Counted from the stretch's first letter, positions 25,424 to 35,378 are shown. The stretch: 64,000 nucleotides of DNA from an uncultured Pelagibacteraceae bacterium (GCA_902578935.1 CACHEU010000002.1:62001-126000), one strand, 5' to 3'. A program made the numbers and translations. Notes: generated by a model not told the origin, from the letters alone.

Positions 25424-26043
25424 TTGAACTACTTACAGCAAATACTCCAAATGGAAAAAAAATTTCCATAATGTTAGAGGAAATAAAGTTCGAATATAAG
25501 GTTACAAAAATAAACATTCTTAAAGGCGCGCAGTTTGATCCTAAATTTAGAGAAATTAGTCCCTTTAGTAAAATTCCAGTAATTATTGATCATGATAACA
25601 AGACCTCTGTTTTTGAGTCTGGTGCGATATTAATATATTTAGGTGAAAAGAGTGGAAAATTTTATCCTGAAAAAAATAAAGGTTTAATAATTCAATGGTT
25701 AATGGGCCAAATGGCTTATGTGGGACCAATGTTAGGTCAACATCATCAATTTCATCATTATAATCCTGGGAAGAGTAATTGGGGAGAAGAAAGATATTTC
25801 AAAATAGCAAAAACTATTTACAAAGATTTGGATGAAAGATTGGGAAAAAGTAAATTTTTGGCTGGAGATTATTCAATAGCCGATATAGCAACTTTTCCAT
25901 GGATTGCACGACATGAATGGCATGATGTTGGTTTAAAAAAATTCAAGCACTTAACCAGGTGGTATAATGAAATTTCAAGCAGAGAAGCTGTGATTAAAGG
26001 TTTTGATCTTCTGAATAGAGAAGAAAAAATACCAAAACCTTAA
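25420..26043 (+). CDS. Glutathione S-transferase family protein
   Basis: This 207-residue protein starts with GTG inside the GTGA overlap with the reductase gene. It has an N-terminal thioredoxin-fold domain (MIELLTANTPNGKKISIMLEE, SPFSKIPVIIDHD with cis-Pro, VFESGAILIYLGEK binding glutathione) and a C-terminal helical domain with FLAGDYSIADIATFPWI. YghU/Nu-class relatives act on peroxides or disulfides. Substrate and role are unknown; coupling to the ferredoxin/reductase pair suggests redox or peroxide handling. It meets dksA in a TTAA shared stop. Confidence 0.86.
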   Translation: MIELLTANTPNGKKISIMLEEIKFEYKVTKINILKGAQFDPKFREISPFSKIPVIIDHDNKTSVFESGAILIYLGEKSGKFYPEKNKGLIIQWLMGQMAYVGPMLGQHHQFHHYNPGKSNWGEERYFKIAKTIYKDLDERLGKSKFLAGDYSIADIATFPWIARHEWHDVGLKKFKHLTRWYNEISSREAVIKGFDLLNREEKIPKP

Positions 26044-26459
26044 TTATCTATAAAAATTTTTTCTTCTTTCTCATGTCTTTCTTGCGCTTCTATACTCAAT
26101 GTTGCTATTGGTCTAGCTATTAATCTTTTTAAACCAATTGGTTCTCCTGTTTCCTCGCAATATCCATAAGTTCCATCTTTTATTTTCTTAATTGCTTTAT
26201 CAATTTTACTTATAAGCTTTCTTCTTCTGTTAGATGCTCTTTGTTCTACTGACTTTTCTGTATGGGAAGATGCTTGATCGACAATGTCAGCAGATGAACT
26301 ATTGTCATCAAGGCTGTTTAAAACAGCATTCTCACTATTTAATTTTATAATTTCCTTTCTCCAAGATGTTAATTTTTCTTTGAAATATTTCTTGTGCTTT
26401 GTGCACATATATTTTTCTTTGGTATTTGGAGTGTATTTTTTAACTGAATTTTTTGCCAT
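26040..26459 (-). CDS. dksA: DksA/TraR family transcription factor
   Basis: This 139-residue protein has the coiled-coil part and the C-terminal DksA motif GTYGYCEETGEPIGLKRLIARPIATLSIEAQERHEK. DksA sits in the RNA polymerase secondary channel and tunes promoters with ppGpp. Only one Cys remains in the zinc-finger region where the classical protein has four; several alphaproteobacterial DksA proteins share this loss. The N-terminal segment (KNSVKKYTPNTKEKYMCTKH) is basic. It is monocistronic. Confidence 0.88.
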   Translation of the reverse strand: MAKNSVKKYTPNTKEKYMCTKHKKYFKEKLTSWRKEIIKLNSENAVLNSLDDNSSSADIVDQASSHTEKSVEQRASNRRRKLISKIDKAIKKIKDGTYGYCEETGEPIGLKRLIARPIATLSIEAQERHEKEEKIFIDN

Positions 26460-26535
26460 ATTTTTAAAGATGGGGAGTATATAAACGTTTGTATTCGTGT
26501 CAATATAATTTAAATTGCTAATATATGTAAATTTT

Positions 26536-27900
26536 ATGACGAAAAATACTCCAAAAATATTTTATTTGTTTTTGACTTTTCATCTAATTATTTGGACATT
26601 GATTCCTTCTCTAACAAATAAAAATTTACCACTTGATACAATCGAGGCTTTAGCCTGGGCAAGCAATATGGATTGGGGCTTTAATAAACATCCCCCGCTT
26701 AGTGCTTTTTCCGTTGAAGTGTTTTACCAAGTGTTTGGAAGTCAAGATTGGGCATATTATTTTTTAAGCCAAATATTTGTCGTATCAGCTTTTTTTGTTG
26801 TTTGGATATTCTCGAAAGAGTTTTTTAAAAATCAAAACTACTGTTTAATTTCGGTCCTGCTTTTAGAAGGGGTTTATTTTTACAATTTCACAACACCAGA
26901 GTTTAACGTAAATGTAAGCCAATTACCTTTTTGGGCTCTCTCAGTTTTATATGTTTGGAAAGGATTCAAGGATAATAAAACTTCTGATTGGTTATTATTT
27001 GGTTTATTTGCAGGACTGGGCATTCTATCCAAATATTTATTCATCTATTTACTTGTCGCAATAGATGTATTTTTTATCTATATAATTATTAAAAAACAAA
27101 CTAACTTCAAAGGCCTTATTTCCTTATTACCTTTTTTCTTAGTTTTATTTCCTCATTTAGTTTGGTTGATGGAGAACGATTATATCACAATTACTTATGG
27201 TCTTCACAGAACCGGAACAGGAGATCAAAATATTGCAGACCATTTTCTACATCCCCTTATATTTTTAGGAAAACAAATAGGAATACTCATTCCTCTTTTT
27301 GTAATGTTTTTATTCGCAATTTCAAAATTTAAAACCAAGTTTGATTTTAAAGATAAAAAACTGTTGTTCTTACTAACCATTAATATTGTTCCAATTATTT
27401 TGATGTTTTTAACTTCATTGATAGTGGGCGTTAAAATCAGAACAATGTGGATGACGCCTTTTTATTTATTTTTTGGTGTGCTCCTTGTTTACTTATTTGA
27501 AAAAAGAATTGATTTAAAAAAAATCAATAAATTCGTTACAGTATTCTTGCTCTTTTTTATTCTTGCTCCAATAATCTATTCATATGTATCCATATCAAAA
27601 ACGGATAAAAGAACAGACTATCCTGGAAAAGAAATAGCAAGATTAGTAGAGAATAGATGGTACAAGAATTTTTCAAATGAAATAGGGATAGTAGTTGGCG
27701 ACGAATGGTTTGGAGGTAATTTATCTTATCATCTAAGCTCAAGACCAAAATGGTTTAATAAACTTGATAAAAATTCTGAAAATCTTGGCAAAAAAGGCGG
27801 CGTGATTTACACTGGAAATCCTAAAATTTTGAAAGAAATATGCCCCGGGGTTTTTGGAACAATCAAACCCATAGGTATATGCATGATTGGGAGTAGATGA
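26536..27900 (+). CDS. Polyprenyl-phosphate-sugar glycosyltransferase, GT39/ArnT-like membrane protein
   Basis: This is a membrane protein of about 454 residues with many hydrophobic helices. The catalytic first loop is typical of PMT/ArnT enzymes (LPLDTIEALAWAS, then WGFNKHPPLSAF with acidic residues). A soluble C-terminal end follows (GVFGTIKPIGICMIGSR). These enzymes move a sugar from a polyprenyl-phosphate carrier to lipid or protein on the periplasmic side. I prefer the ATG at 26536 over the TTG at 26515. The next gene, a GT2 enzyme that could make the carrier sugar, overlaps by ATGA. Confidence 0.8.
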   Translation: MTKNTPKIFYLFLTFHLIIWTLIPSLTNKNLPLDTIEALAWASNMDWGFNKHPPLSAFSVEVFYQVFGSQDWAYYFLSQIFVVSAFFVVWIFSKEFFKNQNYCLISVLLLEGVYFYNFTTPEFNVNVSQLPFWALSVLYVWKGFKDNKTSDWLLFGLFAGLGILSKYLFIYLLVAIDVFFIYIIIKKQTNFKGLISLLPFFLVLFPHLVWLMENDYITITYGLHRTGTGDQNIADHFLHPLIFLGKQIGILIPLFVMFLFAISKFKTKFDFKDKKLLFLLTINIVPIILMFLTSLIVGVKIRTMWMTPFYLFFGVLLVYLFEKRIDLKKINKFVTVFLLFFILAPIIYSYVSISKTDKRTDYPGKEIARLVENRWYKNFSNEIGIVVGDEWFGGNLSYHLSSRPKWFNKLDKNSENLGKKGGVIYTGNPKILKEICPGVFGTIKPIGICMIGSR

Positions 27901-28772
27901 AAAAAATTAAAATTTTAATACCAGTTTATAATGATTGGGAGTCTTTGTTTAAGCTTTTAGATGAAATTGACAAAGAAATTCAAAGTATAGATAAAACAGA
28001 ATTTCATTGTGTAGTGGTAAATGATGGCTCCACGATTGAAGCTCCAGAAATCAAAGTTCCAAAAAATATTAGCACTTTACAAATTATTAACATGAAGCAA
28101 AATAGAGGACACGCTAGATGTAACGCTTTTGGTATTAGACATTTGTCTAAAAGTCTTGATTTTGATCATTTGATAGTAATGGATGGAGACGGAGAGGATA
28201 GACCAGAGGAAATCAAAATGCTGGTGGAAAAAGCTTTTTCCAATGCAGATATTTCTGTTGTGGCCAAAAGAGTTAAAAGATCAGAAGGACTCTTTTTTCA
28301 GATGCTATATCAAATACATAAAATTATTACTTTAATTTTTACTGGCAAAAATATTAATTTTGGAAATTACAGCTGTTTAACAAAAAATGATGTAAAAACT
28401 TTATCAAAAAAAGAAAGTTTGTGGTGCAGTTTTTCTGGATCGATTAAAAAACATATTTTAAATTTAAATACAATTAATTCCATTAGAGGATTAAGATATT
28501 TTGGTCCCTCAAAAATGCCTTTATTTAATCTTATTATTCACTCATTATCGATTATTGCTGTTTTTAAAAATTCTGTTTTTGTAAGGGCAATCATTTTTGC
28601 AGTAATTATTTATATCTTAAAAGATGAAGTTGGATTTTTACTTTTTGTGATCAGCATTATTTTACTTATTGTTTTCAGCTTTTTGGTTTATCTAATTTCC
28701 TTTAGAGAAAACATAAAAGCTTTCTTGAAATCAGACGACAATGTCGCTAGCATAAAAAACTATACACACTAG
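27897..28772 (+). CDS. Family 2 glycosyltransferase with C-terminal membrane helices
   Basis: This 291-residue GT-A enzyme has a nucleotide-sugar site at the N-terminus (KILIPVYNDWESL, VVVNDGST) and the metal motif VMDGDGEDRPEE. Two strongly hydrophobic segments lie near the end (about 225-265). The arrangement resembles dolichyl/polyprenyl-phosphate mannose or glucose synthases. Paired by a 4-base overlap with the GT39-like gene, it most likely loads the lipid carrier that the partner uses. The glycan acceptor is unknown. Confidence 0.8.
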   Translation: MKKIKILIPVYNDWESLFKLLDEIDKEIQSIDKTEFHCVVVNDGSTIEAPEIKVPKNISTLQIINMKQNRGHARCNAFGIRHLSKSLDFDHLIVMDGDGEDRPEEIKMLVEKAFSNADISVVAKRVKRSEGLFFQMLYQIHKIITLIFTGKNINFGNYSCLTKNDVKTLSKKESLWCSFSGSIKKHILNLNTINSIRGLRYFGPSKMPLFNLIIHSLSIIAVFKNSVFVRAIIFAVIIYILKDEVGFLLFVISIILLIVFSFLVYLISFRENIKAFLKSDDNVASIKNYTH

Positions 28773-28797
28773 AAGGTTGTATTTTGAGTCTGTATTG

Positions 28798-28817
28798 GAA
28801 TCAAAAGTGAATCAAAA
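28798..28817. repeat. Tandem direct repeat in front of the GFA gene
   Basis: GAATCAAAA occurs twice (28798-28806 and 28809-28817) with an 11-base period, about one helical turn. It lies in the 114-base gap before the GFA-fold gene. Two copies at helical phase could bind a regulator, but in AT-rich DNA a chance repeat is also likely. Confidence 0.25.
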
Positions 28818-28886
28818 CGTGAACATTTATAAAAAGGGTGTATTTTATGTGGATATCTTTTAATAAATTGAACGAAGGAAATTTAA

Positions 28887-29255
28887 ATGATTAAGAAATT
28901 GTCTTGTCATTGTGGAGGCGTAGAAGCAGAAGTGTCTTTGCCGAATGGCCTAAAAAATTTTGTTAGGTGTAATTGTTCTATTTGTAAGAAAAAAGGAATT
29001 ACCATGGTAAACAAAATTGGTCTTAATGATTTAAAAATTACAAAGGGAGAAAAATTACTTAAACTTTATCAGTATCACTCTAAAACCGCAAAACACTATT
29101 TTTGTACAGTTTGTGGAATTTATACCCATCACAAACCCAGAAGTAATCCAAATTCATATTGTGTTAATGCAGCTTGTTTAGAAGGAGTTAACCCTTTTGA
29201 CTTGAAGGATGTTCCCATTTTTGATGGTATAAATCATCCTCATGATAAAAAGTGA
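28887..29255 (+). CDS. GFA/CENP-V fold zinc protein
   Basis: This 122-residue protein of the glutathione-dependent formaldehyde-activating (Gfa/CENP-V) family has zinc ligands in LSCHCGGVEAEV, RCNCSICKKKG and FCTVCGIYTHH, and an AACLEG motif near the end. Some members were linked to the formaldehyde-glutathione adduct, but most have unknown roles. With a TMAO demethylase in the same window a formaldehyde role is tempting, but the genes are 25 kb apart. A GAAGGAAA site precedes the ATG. It overlaps the kinase gene by 14 bases. Confidence 0.85.
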   Translation: MIKKLSCHCGGVEAEVSLPNGLKNFVRCNCSICKKKGITMVNKIGLNDLKITKGEKLLKLYQYHSKTAKHYFCTVCGIYTHHKPRSNPNSYCVNAACLEGVNPFDLKDVPIFDGINHPHDKK

Positions 29256-30132
29256 TTACTTAAAATTTTTAAAAAAACAAGAAGTCGCTGGTAAACCCAT
29301 TGTTGATAAAATAGGAAAGTTAAATACATTTTATCTACCACTCTCAGAATGGATTTATTCAATTTATAAAAAAGATAAAAAAATAAAAATTATAGGTTTA
29401 TCAGGGGGGCAGGGGTCAGGAAAAAGTACTATTACAGGAATTTTAAAATTTATTTTAAAAAGAAAATACAGATTAGATCTTTGTGTTTTTTCTATAGATG
29501 ATTTTTATAAAACAAAAGCAGATAGAAGAAAAATGTCAAAAAAAATTCATCCGTTGTTTTTTACAAGAGGAGTGCCAGGAACCCATGATCTTGGTTTAAT
29601 AAACAAAACAATAAAAAAATTAAAAGCAAAAAAATTCAAAACTGTATTAATTCCAAAGTTTGATAAGTCGATAGATGATAGATCTAAGAAAAGTAAATGG
29701 CAAAAAATAAAAAAACCTCCACATATAATTATTTTTGAAGGCTGGTGTGTTGGAGCAAGGCAACAGAGAGACCATGAGCTTAAAAAATCTTTAAACCCAA
29801 TTGAACAAAAGCATGACCTAGATCTTACTTGGAGAAGGACAGTAAATAACTTCTTAAAAAATCAATATAAAAAAATTTTTAGAAAAATTGATAAACTAGT
29901 ATATTTGAAAGCACCTAGTTTTGAGCATATATTTAAATGGCGTTTACTTCAGGAACAAAAAATGAAATTGACATTGAAAAACAAAAGGACTATGTCAAGA
30001 TCTCAGGTAAAGAAATTTATCATGTTTTATGAAAGAATAACCAAACATATGATGAGGAATTTTTCTAAGATATCAGACTTGACTATTTTTTTAGATAAAA
30101 GCCATAGAGCAAAAAGAATGAGATTTTATTAA
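29242..30132 (+). CDS. D-glycerate 3-kinase-like P-loop kinase
   Basis: This 296-residue kinase has the Walker A motif GLSGGQGSGKST (52-63), a DDFYKT metal/base site, RGVPGTHDLGL, IPKFDKSIDDRS and EGWCVGARQQ. These are marks of the plant-type GLYK/Tda10 branch rather than uridine kinase. Glycerate kinases of this type make 3-phosphoglycerate from D-glycerate, which would feed glycolate/glyoxylate and serine metabolism. The ATG lies inside the GFA gene end. The tolC gene follows by 1 base. Confidence 0.8.
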   Translation: MIKSDYLKFLKKQEVAGKPIVDKIGKLNTFYLPLSEWIYSIYKKDKKIKIIGLSGGQGSGKSTITGILKFILKRKYRLDLCVFSIDDFYKTKADRRKMSKKIHPLFFTRGVPGTHDLGLINKTIKKLKAKKFKTVLIPKFDKSIDDRSKKSKWQKIKKPPHIIIFEGWCVGARQQRDHELKKSLNPIEQKHDLDLTWRRTVNNFLKNQYKKIFRKIDKLVYLKAPSFEHIFKWRLLQEQKMKLTLKNKRTMSRSQVKKFIMFYERITKHMMRNFSKISDLTIFLDKSHRAKRMRFY

Positions 30133-30133
30133 A

Positions 30134-31423
30134 ATGATAAAAAAATTTTTAGTTCTATTGATATTTTTTTTATTTTCAAACAAACTTTATGCGCAAGATT
30201 TAATTAAAACTTTATCAAATGCATTTAAAAATAATTCTAGACTTAATGCAGAGAGAGCCAGTCTCGAGGCTTCAAAACAAGATGTGAATATTTCAAGAGG
30301 AGAGTTTCTTCCTTCTATAACTTTATCAGGTGATATAGCTTCACAAGAAGATAGCAAAAGAATAAATCAATCTGGCACAAAGCTAGGAGATACAAGTTCT
30401 ACTCCTGAAAGTAAGTCAATATTGGTTGAACAAAAAATTTTTGATGGATTTACTAACTACAATACTCTAGAAAAATCAAAACTCGAATTAGAGCACGCAA
30501 AGTTTGAGCTAAATAAACTTGAACAAGAAGTTCTATTAAATGCTGCAAAAGCTTATTATAATTTAGGTTATAATTTTAAAAATTCAGAGTTTAATGAATT
30601 AAACGTTGAGCTTTTTGAAAGACAAGTTGAAAGTGACAGATCTAGACTAGAAAGAGGCGAGATCAGTCTTACTGATTTTGCTCAATCCGAATCTTCTTTA
30701 GCGGGCGCACAAGCCAAGTTAATTACAGCCAGAAATGAGCTTATTTCAGGAAAAAAGAATTTTCAAAAAATAATTGGTTCAAAAGCACCCGAGGAGGTAG
30801 ATTTAAGCTTCTTTCCAAATTTAGCAATACCAAGCACCTTAAGTACAGCCACTGCTATTGCGGAGCAGACAAATCCACGTTTAAATTTAGCAAAGTTAGA
30901 TTTAGAAATAGCCAAGAGAGAATTATTTGTAGCAAAGGGAGATCTAGCACCTTCTGCAAAACTTTCTTATTCGCGTAAAGAAAATAAAGACTTCAGTACA
31001 ACTGTGGACGAAAGAGAACAAGAAGAAGTAAAAGCTACTCTTACTTGGCCAATTTTTAAGGGCGGAAAAAATCTATCTTCCGTAAAAAAAGCCAAGTTTA
31101 AAATGGAAGAAAAACAACTGATTCTTGATGATGTTTTAGAACAAGTACAAATAGACACAGCTAATGCCTGGACAACTTATAGTGCATCAAAAGGGATTTT
31201 AGATGCTACGAGCGCCCAATTAAAAGCTGCAGAAATAGCAAATGAAGGAATTACTCTTGAATATGATTCTGGGAATAAAAGAACTACTCTTGAAGTGATT
31301 CAGTCTAGAACTTTACTATTAGATTCAAGAACAAGTTATGCAAAAGCACAAAAAGACTTTGCAATAGCACAATTCAATTTGCTCGCGTCTATCGGCGATC
31401 TTCATTTAGATAATATCAAATAA
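30134..31423 (+). CDS. tolC: TolC-family outer-membrane efflux/secretion channel
   Basis: The 429-residue protein has a signal peptide (MIKKFLVLLIFFLF...LYA, cut near residue 20) and two TolC repeats rich in coiled-coil heptads with Ala, Asn, Glu and Lys. Visible motifs are NPRLNLAKLDLEIAKREL and LEVIQSRTLLLDSRTSYA. It forms the trimeric outer-membrane exit duct for type I secretion or RND pumps. No membrane-fusion or inner pump gene is adjacent, so it probably serves several systems, as TolC does in other bacteria. Confidence 0.88.
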   Translation: MIKKFLVLLIFFLFSNKLYAQDLIKTLSNAFKNNSRLNAERASLEASKQDVNISRGEFLPSITLSGDIASQEDSKRINQSGTKLGDTSSTPESKSILVEQKIFDGFTNYNTLEKSKLELEHAKFELNKLEQEVLLNAAKAYYNLGYNFKNSEFNELNVELFERQVESDRSRLERGEISLTDFAQSESSLAGAQAKLITARNELISGKKNFQKIIGSKAPEEVDLSFFPNLAIPSTLSTATAIAEQTNPRLNLAKLDLEIAKRELFVAKGDLAPSAKLSYSRKENKDFSTTVDEREQEEVKATLTWPIFKGGKNLSSVKKAKFKMEEKQLILDDVLEQVQIDTANAWTTYSASKGILDATSAQLKAAEIANEGITLEYDSGNKRTTLEVIQSRTLLLDSRTSYAKAQKDFAIAQFNLLASIGDLHLDNIK

Positions 31424-31453
31424 ATCTTTACACTATTTTAAGATTGATTAAAA

Positions 31454-31468
31454 GAACAAAATGTGTAC
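31454..31468. promoter_or_regulatory. Possible SOS (LexA) box upstream of recA
   Basis: GAAC-AAAATGT-GTAC (31454-31468) differs by one base from the alphaproteobacterial LexA consensus in this orientation (GAAC-N7-GAAC). It sits 42 bases before the recA ATG. Overlapping it, AAATGT and ACATTT form a 6-bp palindrome. No lexA gene is in the window. The short AT-rich match could be chance. Confidence 0.4.
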
Positions 31469-31509
31469 ATTTAAATCAGTGATTCGTAATAAAAAAAAAG
31501 GAAAAAAAA

Positions 31510-32601
31510 ATGACTAAAAATAATTTAAAAGTAGTTAAATCAGACACAAAGAAAGAACAGGAAATTAAAGAAAAAAACAAAGCGCTAAACGCTGCCATTA
31601 GTCAAATAGACGATAATTTTGGTAAAGGCTCTATAATGCGTCTAGGTCAACAACAGGCCATGGATGTGGAGTCAATTTCAACAGGATCTCTAAGTTTAGA
31701 TCTTGCGCTTGGAATTGGAGGCTTACCCAAAGGAAGAGTAATAGAGATATATGGTCCAGAATCCTCTGGAAAAACAACGCTAGCTCTACAGGTTGTAGCA
31801 GAGGCACAAAAAGCTGGTGGCATCTGTGGTTTTGTTGATGCTGAACACGCTTTAGATCCTGTATATGCAAAAAAATTAGGTGTTAAAACTGATGATCTTC
31901 TAATTTCACAACCAGATACTGGTGAACAAGCATTAGAAATTGCTGATACATTAATTAAATCAGGATCATTATCAGTTTTAGTGATCGATTCAGTTGCAGC
32001 ACTAACTCCGAAAGCAGAATTGGAAGGAGAAATGGGTGACCATCACGTTGGTTTACAATCAAGGTTAATGAGTCAGGCTCTTAGAAAGCTAACTGGTTCA
32101 ATATCAAAATCAAACACAATGGTTATTTTTATCAACCAAATCAGAATGAAAATTGGTGTTATGTTTGGTAATCCAGAAACTACATCAGGTGGTAATGCTC
32201 TTAAGTTTTACTCATCAGTTCGAATGGATATAAGAAGAATAGGCGCTATTAAGGAAAAAGATCAAATTATTGGTAATAGCACTAGAGTAAAGATTGTTAA
32301 AAACAAAGTGGCTCCACCATTTAAAATGGTTGAATTTGATCTAATGTATGGAAAGGGAATCAGTAAATCTGGTGAATTAATTGATCTTGGTTCTAAAGCA
32401 GATATAGTAGAAAAATCTGGTGCCTGGTATGCTTACAAAGGTGAAAAGATAGGTCAGGGTAGAGAAAATGCCAAGATCTATTTAGAGAAAAATCCAAAAA
32501 TTGCCCAAGAAATAGAATCAGCTATAAGAACAAAAGCTGGTTTAATATCTAAAAAAATTGAAGGGAATCCAGCTCCCAAAGAAAAAGAAACAGAAAAATA
32601 A
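31510..32601 (+). CDS. recA: Recombinase RecA
   Basis: The 363-residue RecA has the Walker A motif GPESSGKTT (82-90), the L1/L2 region with [19 protein letters not shown], and the acidic/basic C-terminal tail. It pairs DNA in homologous repair and drives LexA self-cleavage where an SOS response exists. An A-rich leader holds AAAAAAAAGG before the ATG. A terminator follows 22 bases after the stop, so the gene is monocistronic. Confidence 0.98.
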   Translation: MTKNNLKVVKSDTKKEQEIKEKNKALNAAISQIDDNFGKGSIMRLGQQQAMDVESISTGSLSLDLALGIGGLPKGRVIEIYGPESSGKTTLALQVVAEAQKAGGICGFVDAEHALDPVYAKKLGVKTDDLLISQPDTGEQALEIADTLIKSGSLSVLVIDSVAALTPKAELEGEMGDHHVGLQSRLMSQALRKLTGSISKSNTMVIFINQIRMKIGVMFGNPETTSGGNALKFYSSVRMDIRRIGAIKEKDQIIGNSTRVKIVKNKVAPPFKMVEFDLMYGKGISKSGELIDLGSKADIVEKSGAWYAYKGEKIGQGRENAKIYLEKNPKIAQEIESAIRTKAGLISKKIEGNPAPKEKETEK

Positions 32602-32623
32602 CGATTTTTCCATCATACTCTCA

Positions 32624-32658
32624 ACACGAAAGGTGCCCCCGCACCTTTCGTGTGTTTT
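32624..32658 (+). terminator. Rho-independent terminator after recA
   Basis: ACACGAAAGGTGC (32624-32636) and GCACCTTTCGTGT (32641-32653) form a perfect 13-bp stem with a CCCC loop, followed by GTTTTCT. The T run is short but the stem is strong. It separates recA from alaS. Confidence 0.88.
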
Positions 32659-32702
32659 CTAGCATATAGACAATAAATAAAATATCTGTATTTAATAGAT
32701 AT

Positions 32703-35378
32703 ATGAGCAATATTTTAATGAGCGAAATTAGGAAAAAATTTCTTGAATATTTTTCAAGAAATAGACACAAGGTAGTGGATTCCAGTAATATTGTTCCCAA
32801 TAACGATCCAACCTTGATGTTTACTAATTCAGGAATGGTTCAATTTAAGAACGTTTTTACAGGATTAGAAAAGAAATCTTTTAAAACAGCAGTTACATCA
32901 CAAAAGTGTATTAGAGCTGGAGGTAAACACAATGATCTTGAGAATGTTGGTTATACACCAAGGCACCACACTTTTTTTGAAATGTTAGGAAATTTTTCTT
33001 TCGGAGATTATTTTAAAGAAAAAGCGATTTATTATGCATGGGAATTATTAACCAAAGACTTTGGTATCCCAAAAGAAAAATTATTGGCAACCGTCTATTC
33101 CGAGGACGAAGAAGCTTTTAAACTATGGAAGAAAGTAACGGGTCTGCCAGAAAGCAAAATTATTAAAATTTCAACTGCTGACAATTTTTGGTCTATGGGA
33201 GAAACAGGTCCTTGCGGTCCTTGTTCAGAGATATTTTATGACCATGGTGAAAAATTAAAAGGCGGACCTCCAGGAAGCTCAGAACAGGACGGCGACAGAT
33301 TTATTGAAATTTGGAACCTGGTATTTATGCAATTTGAACAAATTTCAAAAGACAAAAGAGTAAATTTACCCAAACCATCTGTTGATACAGGAATGGGCCT
33401 TGAAAGAATAACTGCTGTTCTTCAAGGAACTCATGACAACTACAGCATTGACCATTTTAAAAAATTAATGTTTGCATCATCAGAAATTACAAAGACCAAA
33501 ATAGACAAAAAAACTATCGCAAGCCACAGAGTTATTGCCGATCATCTTAGAGCAAGCAGTTTTTTAATAGCAGAAGGAGTTCTACCTTCAAATGAAGGAA
33601 GGGGCTATGTTTTAAGAAGAATTATGAGACGAGGAATGCGTCATGCACACACATTAGGCAGCAAAGATCCTATATTTTATAAATTATTTGATGTTCTTTT
33701 AAAAGAAATGTCACAGAGTTATCCAGAGCTAAAAAGAGGAAAAGATTTAATTATAGAAACATTAAAAAATGAAGAAGAAAAATTTTCTTCACTATTAGAT
33801 AGAGGAATGAAAATTTTGAACCAAGATCTTGAAAAAGTTAAAAACAATATTTTTCCAGGAGAAATTGCCTTTAAACTTTATGATACCTATGGTTTTCCTT
33901 TAGATCTTACTGCAGATATTTTAAAGAATAAAAATATTAAAATTGATACCAATGCTTTTGACAAATCAATGGAAAAAAGCAAAGAACTTGCGCGAGCTAG
34001 TTGGAAAGGATCAGGAGATAAATCTTTAGAGGAAAAATGGTTTAAAGTTAGAGAAGAGCTCAGCCCTACAGAATTTTTAGGTTATGAACTTGATAAAGCC
34101 GAAGGGGTTGTTCTCAAAATATCAAAAGGTAAAGATTTTATTAAAGAAGCAAAAACAGGTGATGAAGTGGAAATAGTAACTAACCAAACCCCATTCTATG
34201 CAGAGTCCGGCGGTCAGGTTGGCGATCAAGGAATAATTTATTCTAATGATTGTAAAGTTCTTATTAAAGATACACAAAAGAAGATGGGTGATCTACATGT
34301 TCATTTGGGCAAGATTGATAAAGGTTCTTTAAAGACTCATCAGAGTGTTAATTTAGAAATTAATGTAGACAGACGGAATAACGCAAGAGCTTATCACTCA
34401 GCAACACATTTACTTCATGAAGCTCTAAGAAGAACTTTAGGAAAACATGTTACTCAAAAGGGATCCTTGGTGAGCCCAGAAAAACTTAGGTTTGATTTTA
34501 GTCACAACAAACCAATTGAAAAAAAAGAAATTGAAAAAATTGAAAAATTCGTAAACGACATGGTTAATACCGCAGCGGATGTTAAAACAAGAATTATGAC
34601 ACCCAAAGAGGCCGTTGAAAAAGGAGCTTTAGCTTTGTTTGGTGAAAAATACGGAGAAGAAGTTAGAGTTTTATCTATGGGCAAAGAAAATGGAGGTTTT
34701 TTTTCCACAGAACTCTGTGGAGGAACTCATGTTAAAAATACAAAAGATATTGGAAAATTCAAAATAGTAAGCCAATCATCTATAGCAGCAGGGGTTAGAA
34801 GAGTAGAGGCTTTAAGAGATAAACAGTTAGAAGATTATGAAAAATCTACAAAACAGGATAAATCTTCAAAAGAAAAAACTCTAAAAGATCAGATCGATAC
34901 AATTAAAAAAGAATTATCTAAACACAAAGTCAAACCTGACTATAAAGATGATTTAGAATTATCTGAAAATTTTAAGAATCTTAATAAACAGCTGGAAAAA
35001 ATTAAAATTCAAAATGTTATTAAAGATAAAAGTAAAAATATTATTAAGGATAAAAAAGTAGGTTCGTTTATTTTAAGACAGCAAGTTCTCACTGATTTTC
35101 CACCCAAAGAGCTAAGAAGTGTAATAGATCAGGGTAAAAAAGATATTAAGCAGGGGATTGTAATTAGTATTTCAACTTTTGAAGGAAAAGTTGGTGTTGC
35201 AGTTGGTGTAACTAAGGAATTAACTAAAAAATACGATGCTGTGACTCTTGTGAAAACTGCTTCCGAAGTTCTTGGAGGCAAAGGTGGTGGAGGAAGAGAA
35301 GACTTCGCTCAGGCCGGAGGATCAAACAAAGAAAAGATTAAAGATACCTTTAAAGCTTTAAGTGACAAAATTACTTAA
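32703..35378 (+). CDS. alaS: Alanyl-tRNA synthetase
   Basis: The 891-residue enzyme charges tRNA-Ala. It has the class II catalytic core at the N-terminus ([29 protein letters not shown]), the editing domain with the zinc-type motifs [13 protein letters not shown] and CGGTHV, and a C-terminal DHHA1 part with [16 protein letters not shown]. It starts 101 bases after recA. The stop overlaps icd by 8 bases, tail to tail. Confidence 0.98.
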   Translation: MSNILMSEIRKKFLEYFSRNRHKVVDSSNIVPNNDPTLMFTNSGMVQFKNVFTGLEKKSFKTAVTSQKCIRAGGKHNDLENVGYTPRHHTFFEMLGNFSFGDYFKEKAIYYAWELLTKDFGIPKEKLLATVYSEDEEAFKLWKKVTGLPESKIIKISTADNFWSMGETGPCGPCSEIFYDHGEKLKGGPPGSSEQDGDRFIEIWNLVFMQFEQISKDKRVNLPKPSVDTGMGLERITAVLQGTHDNYSIDHFKKLMFASSEITKTKIDKKTIASHRVIADHLRASSFLIAEGVLPSNEGRGYVLRRIMRRGMRHAHTLGSKDPIFYKLFDVLLKEMSQSYPELKRGKDLIIETLKNEEEKFSSLLDRGMKILNQDLEKVKNNIFPGEIAFKLYDTYGFPLDLTADILKNKNIKIDTNAFDKSMEKSKELARASWKGSGDKSLEEKWFKVREELSPTEFLGYELDKAEGVVLKISKGKDFIKEAKTGDEVEIVTNQTPFYAESGGQVGDQGIIYSNDCKVLIKDTQKKMGDLHVHLGKIDKGSLKTHQSVNLEINVDRRNNARAYHSATHLLHEALRRTLGKHVTQKGSLVSPEKLRFDFSHNKPIEKKEIEKIEKFVNDMVNTAADVKTRIMTPKEAVEKGALALFGEKYGEEVRVLSMGKENGGFFSTELCGGTHVKNTKDIGKFKIVSQSSIAAGVRRVEALRDKQLEDYEKSTKQDKSSKEKTLKDQIDTIKKELSKHKVKPDYKDDLELSENFKNLNKQLEKIKIQNVIKDKSKNIIKDKKVGSFILRQQVLTDFPPKELRSVIDQGKKDIKQGIVISISTFEGKVGVAVGVTKELTKKYDAVTLVKTASEVLGGKGGGGREDFAQAGGSNKEKIKDTFKALSDKIT

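Noticed and set aside
28847-28894. 15-codon frame (MWISFNKLNEG...) before the GFA gene
   Set aside because: Too short, overlaps the next gene start and lacks a ribosome site.
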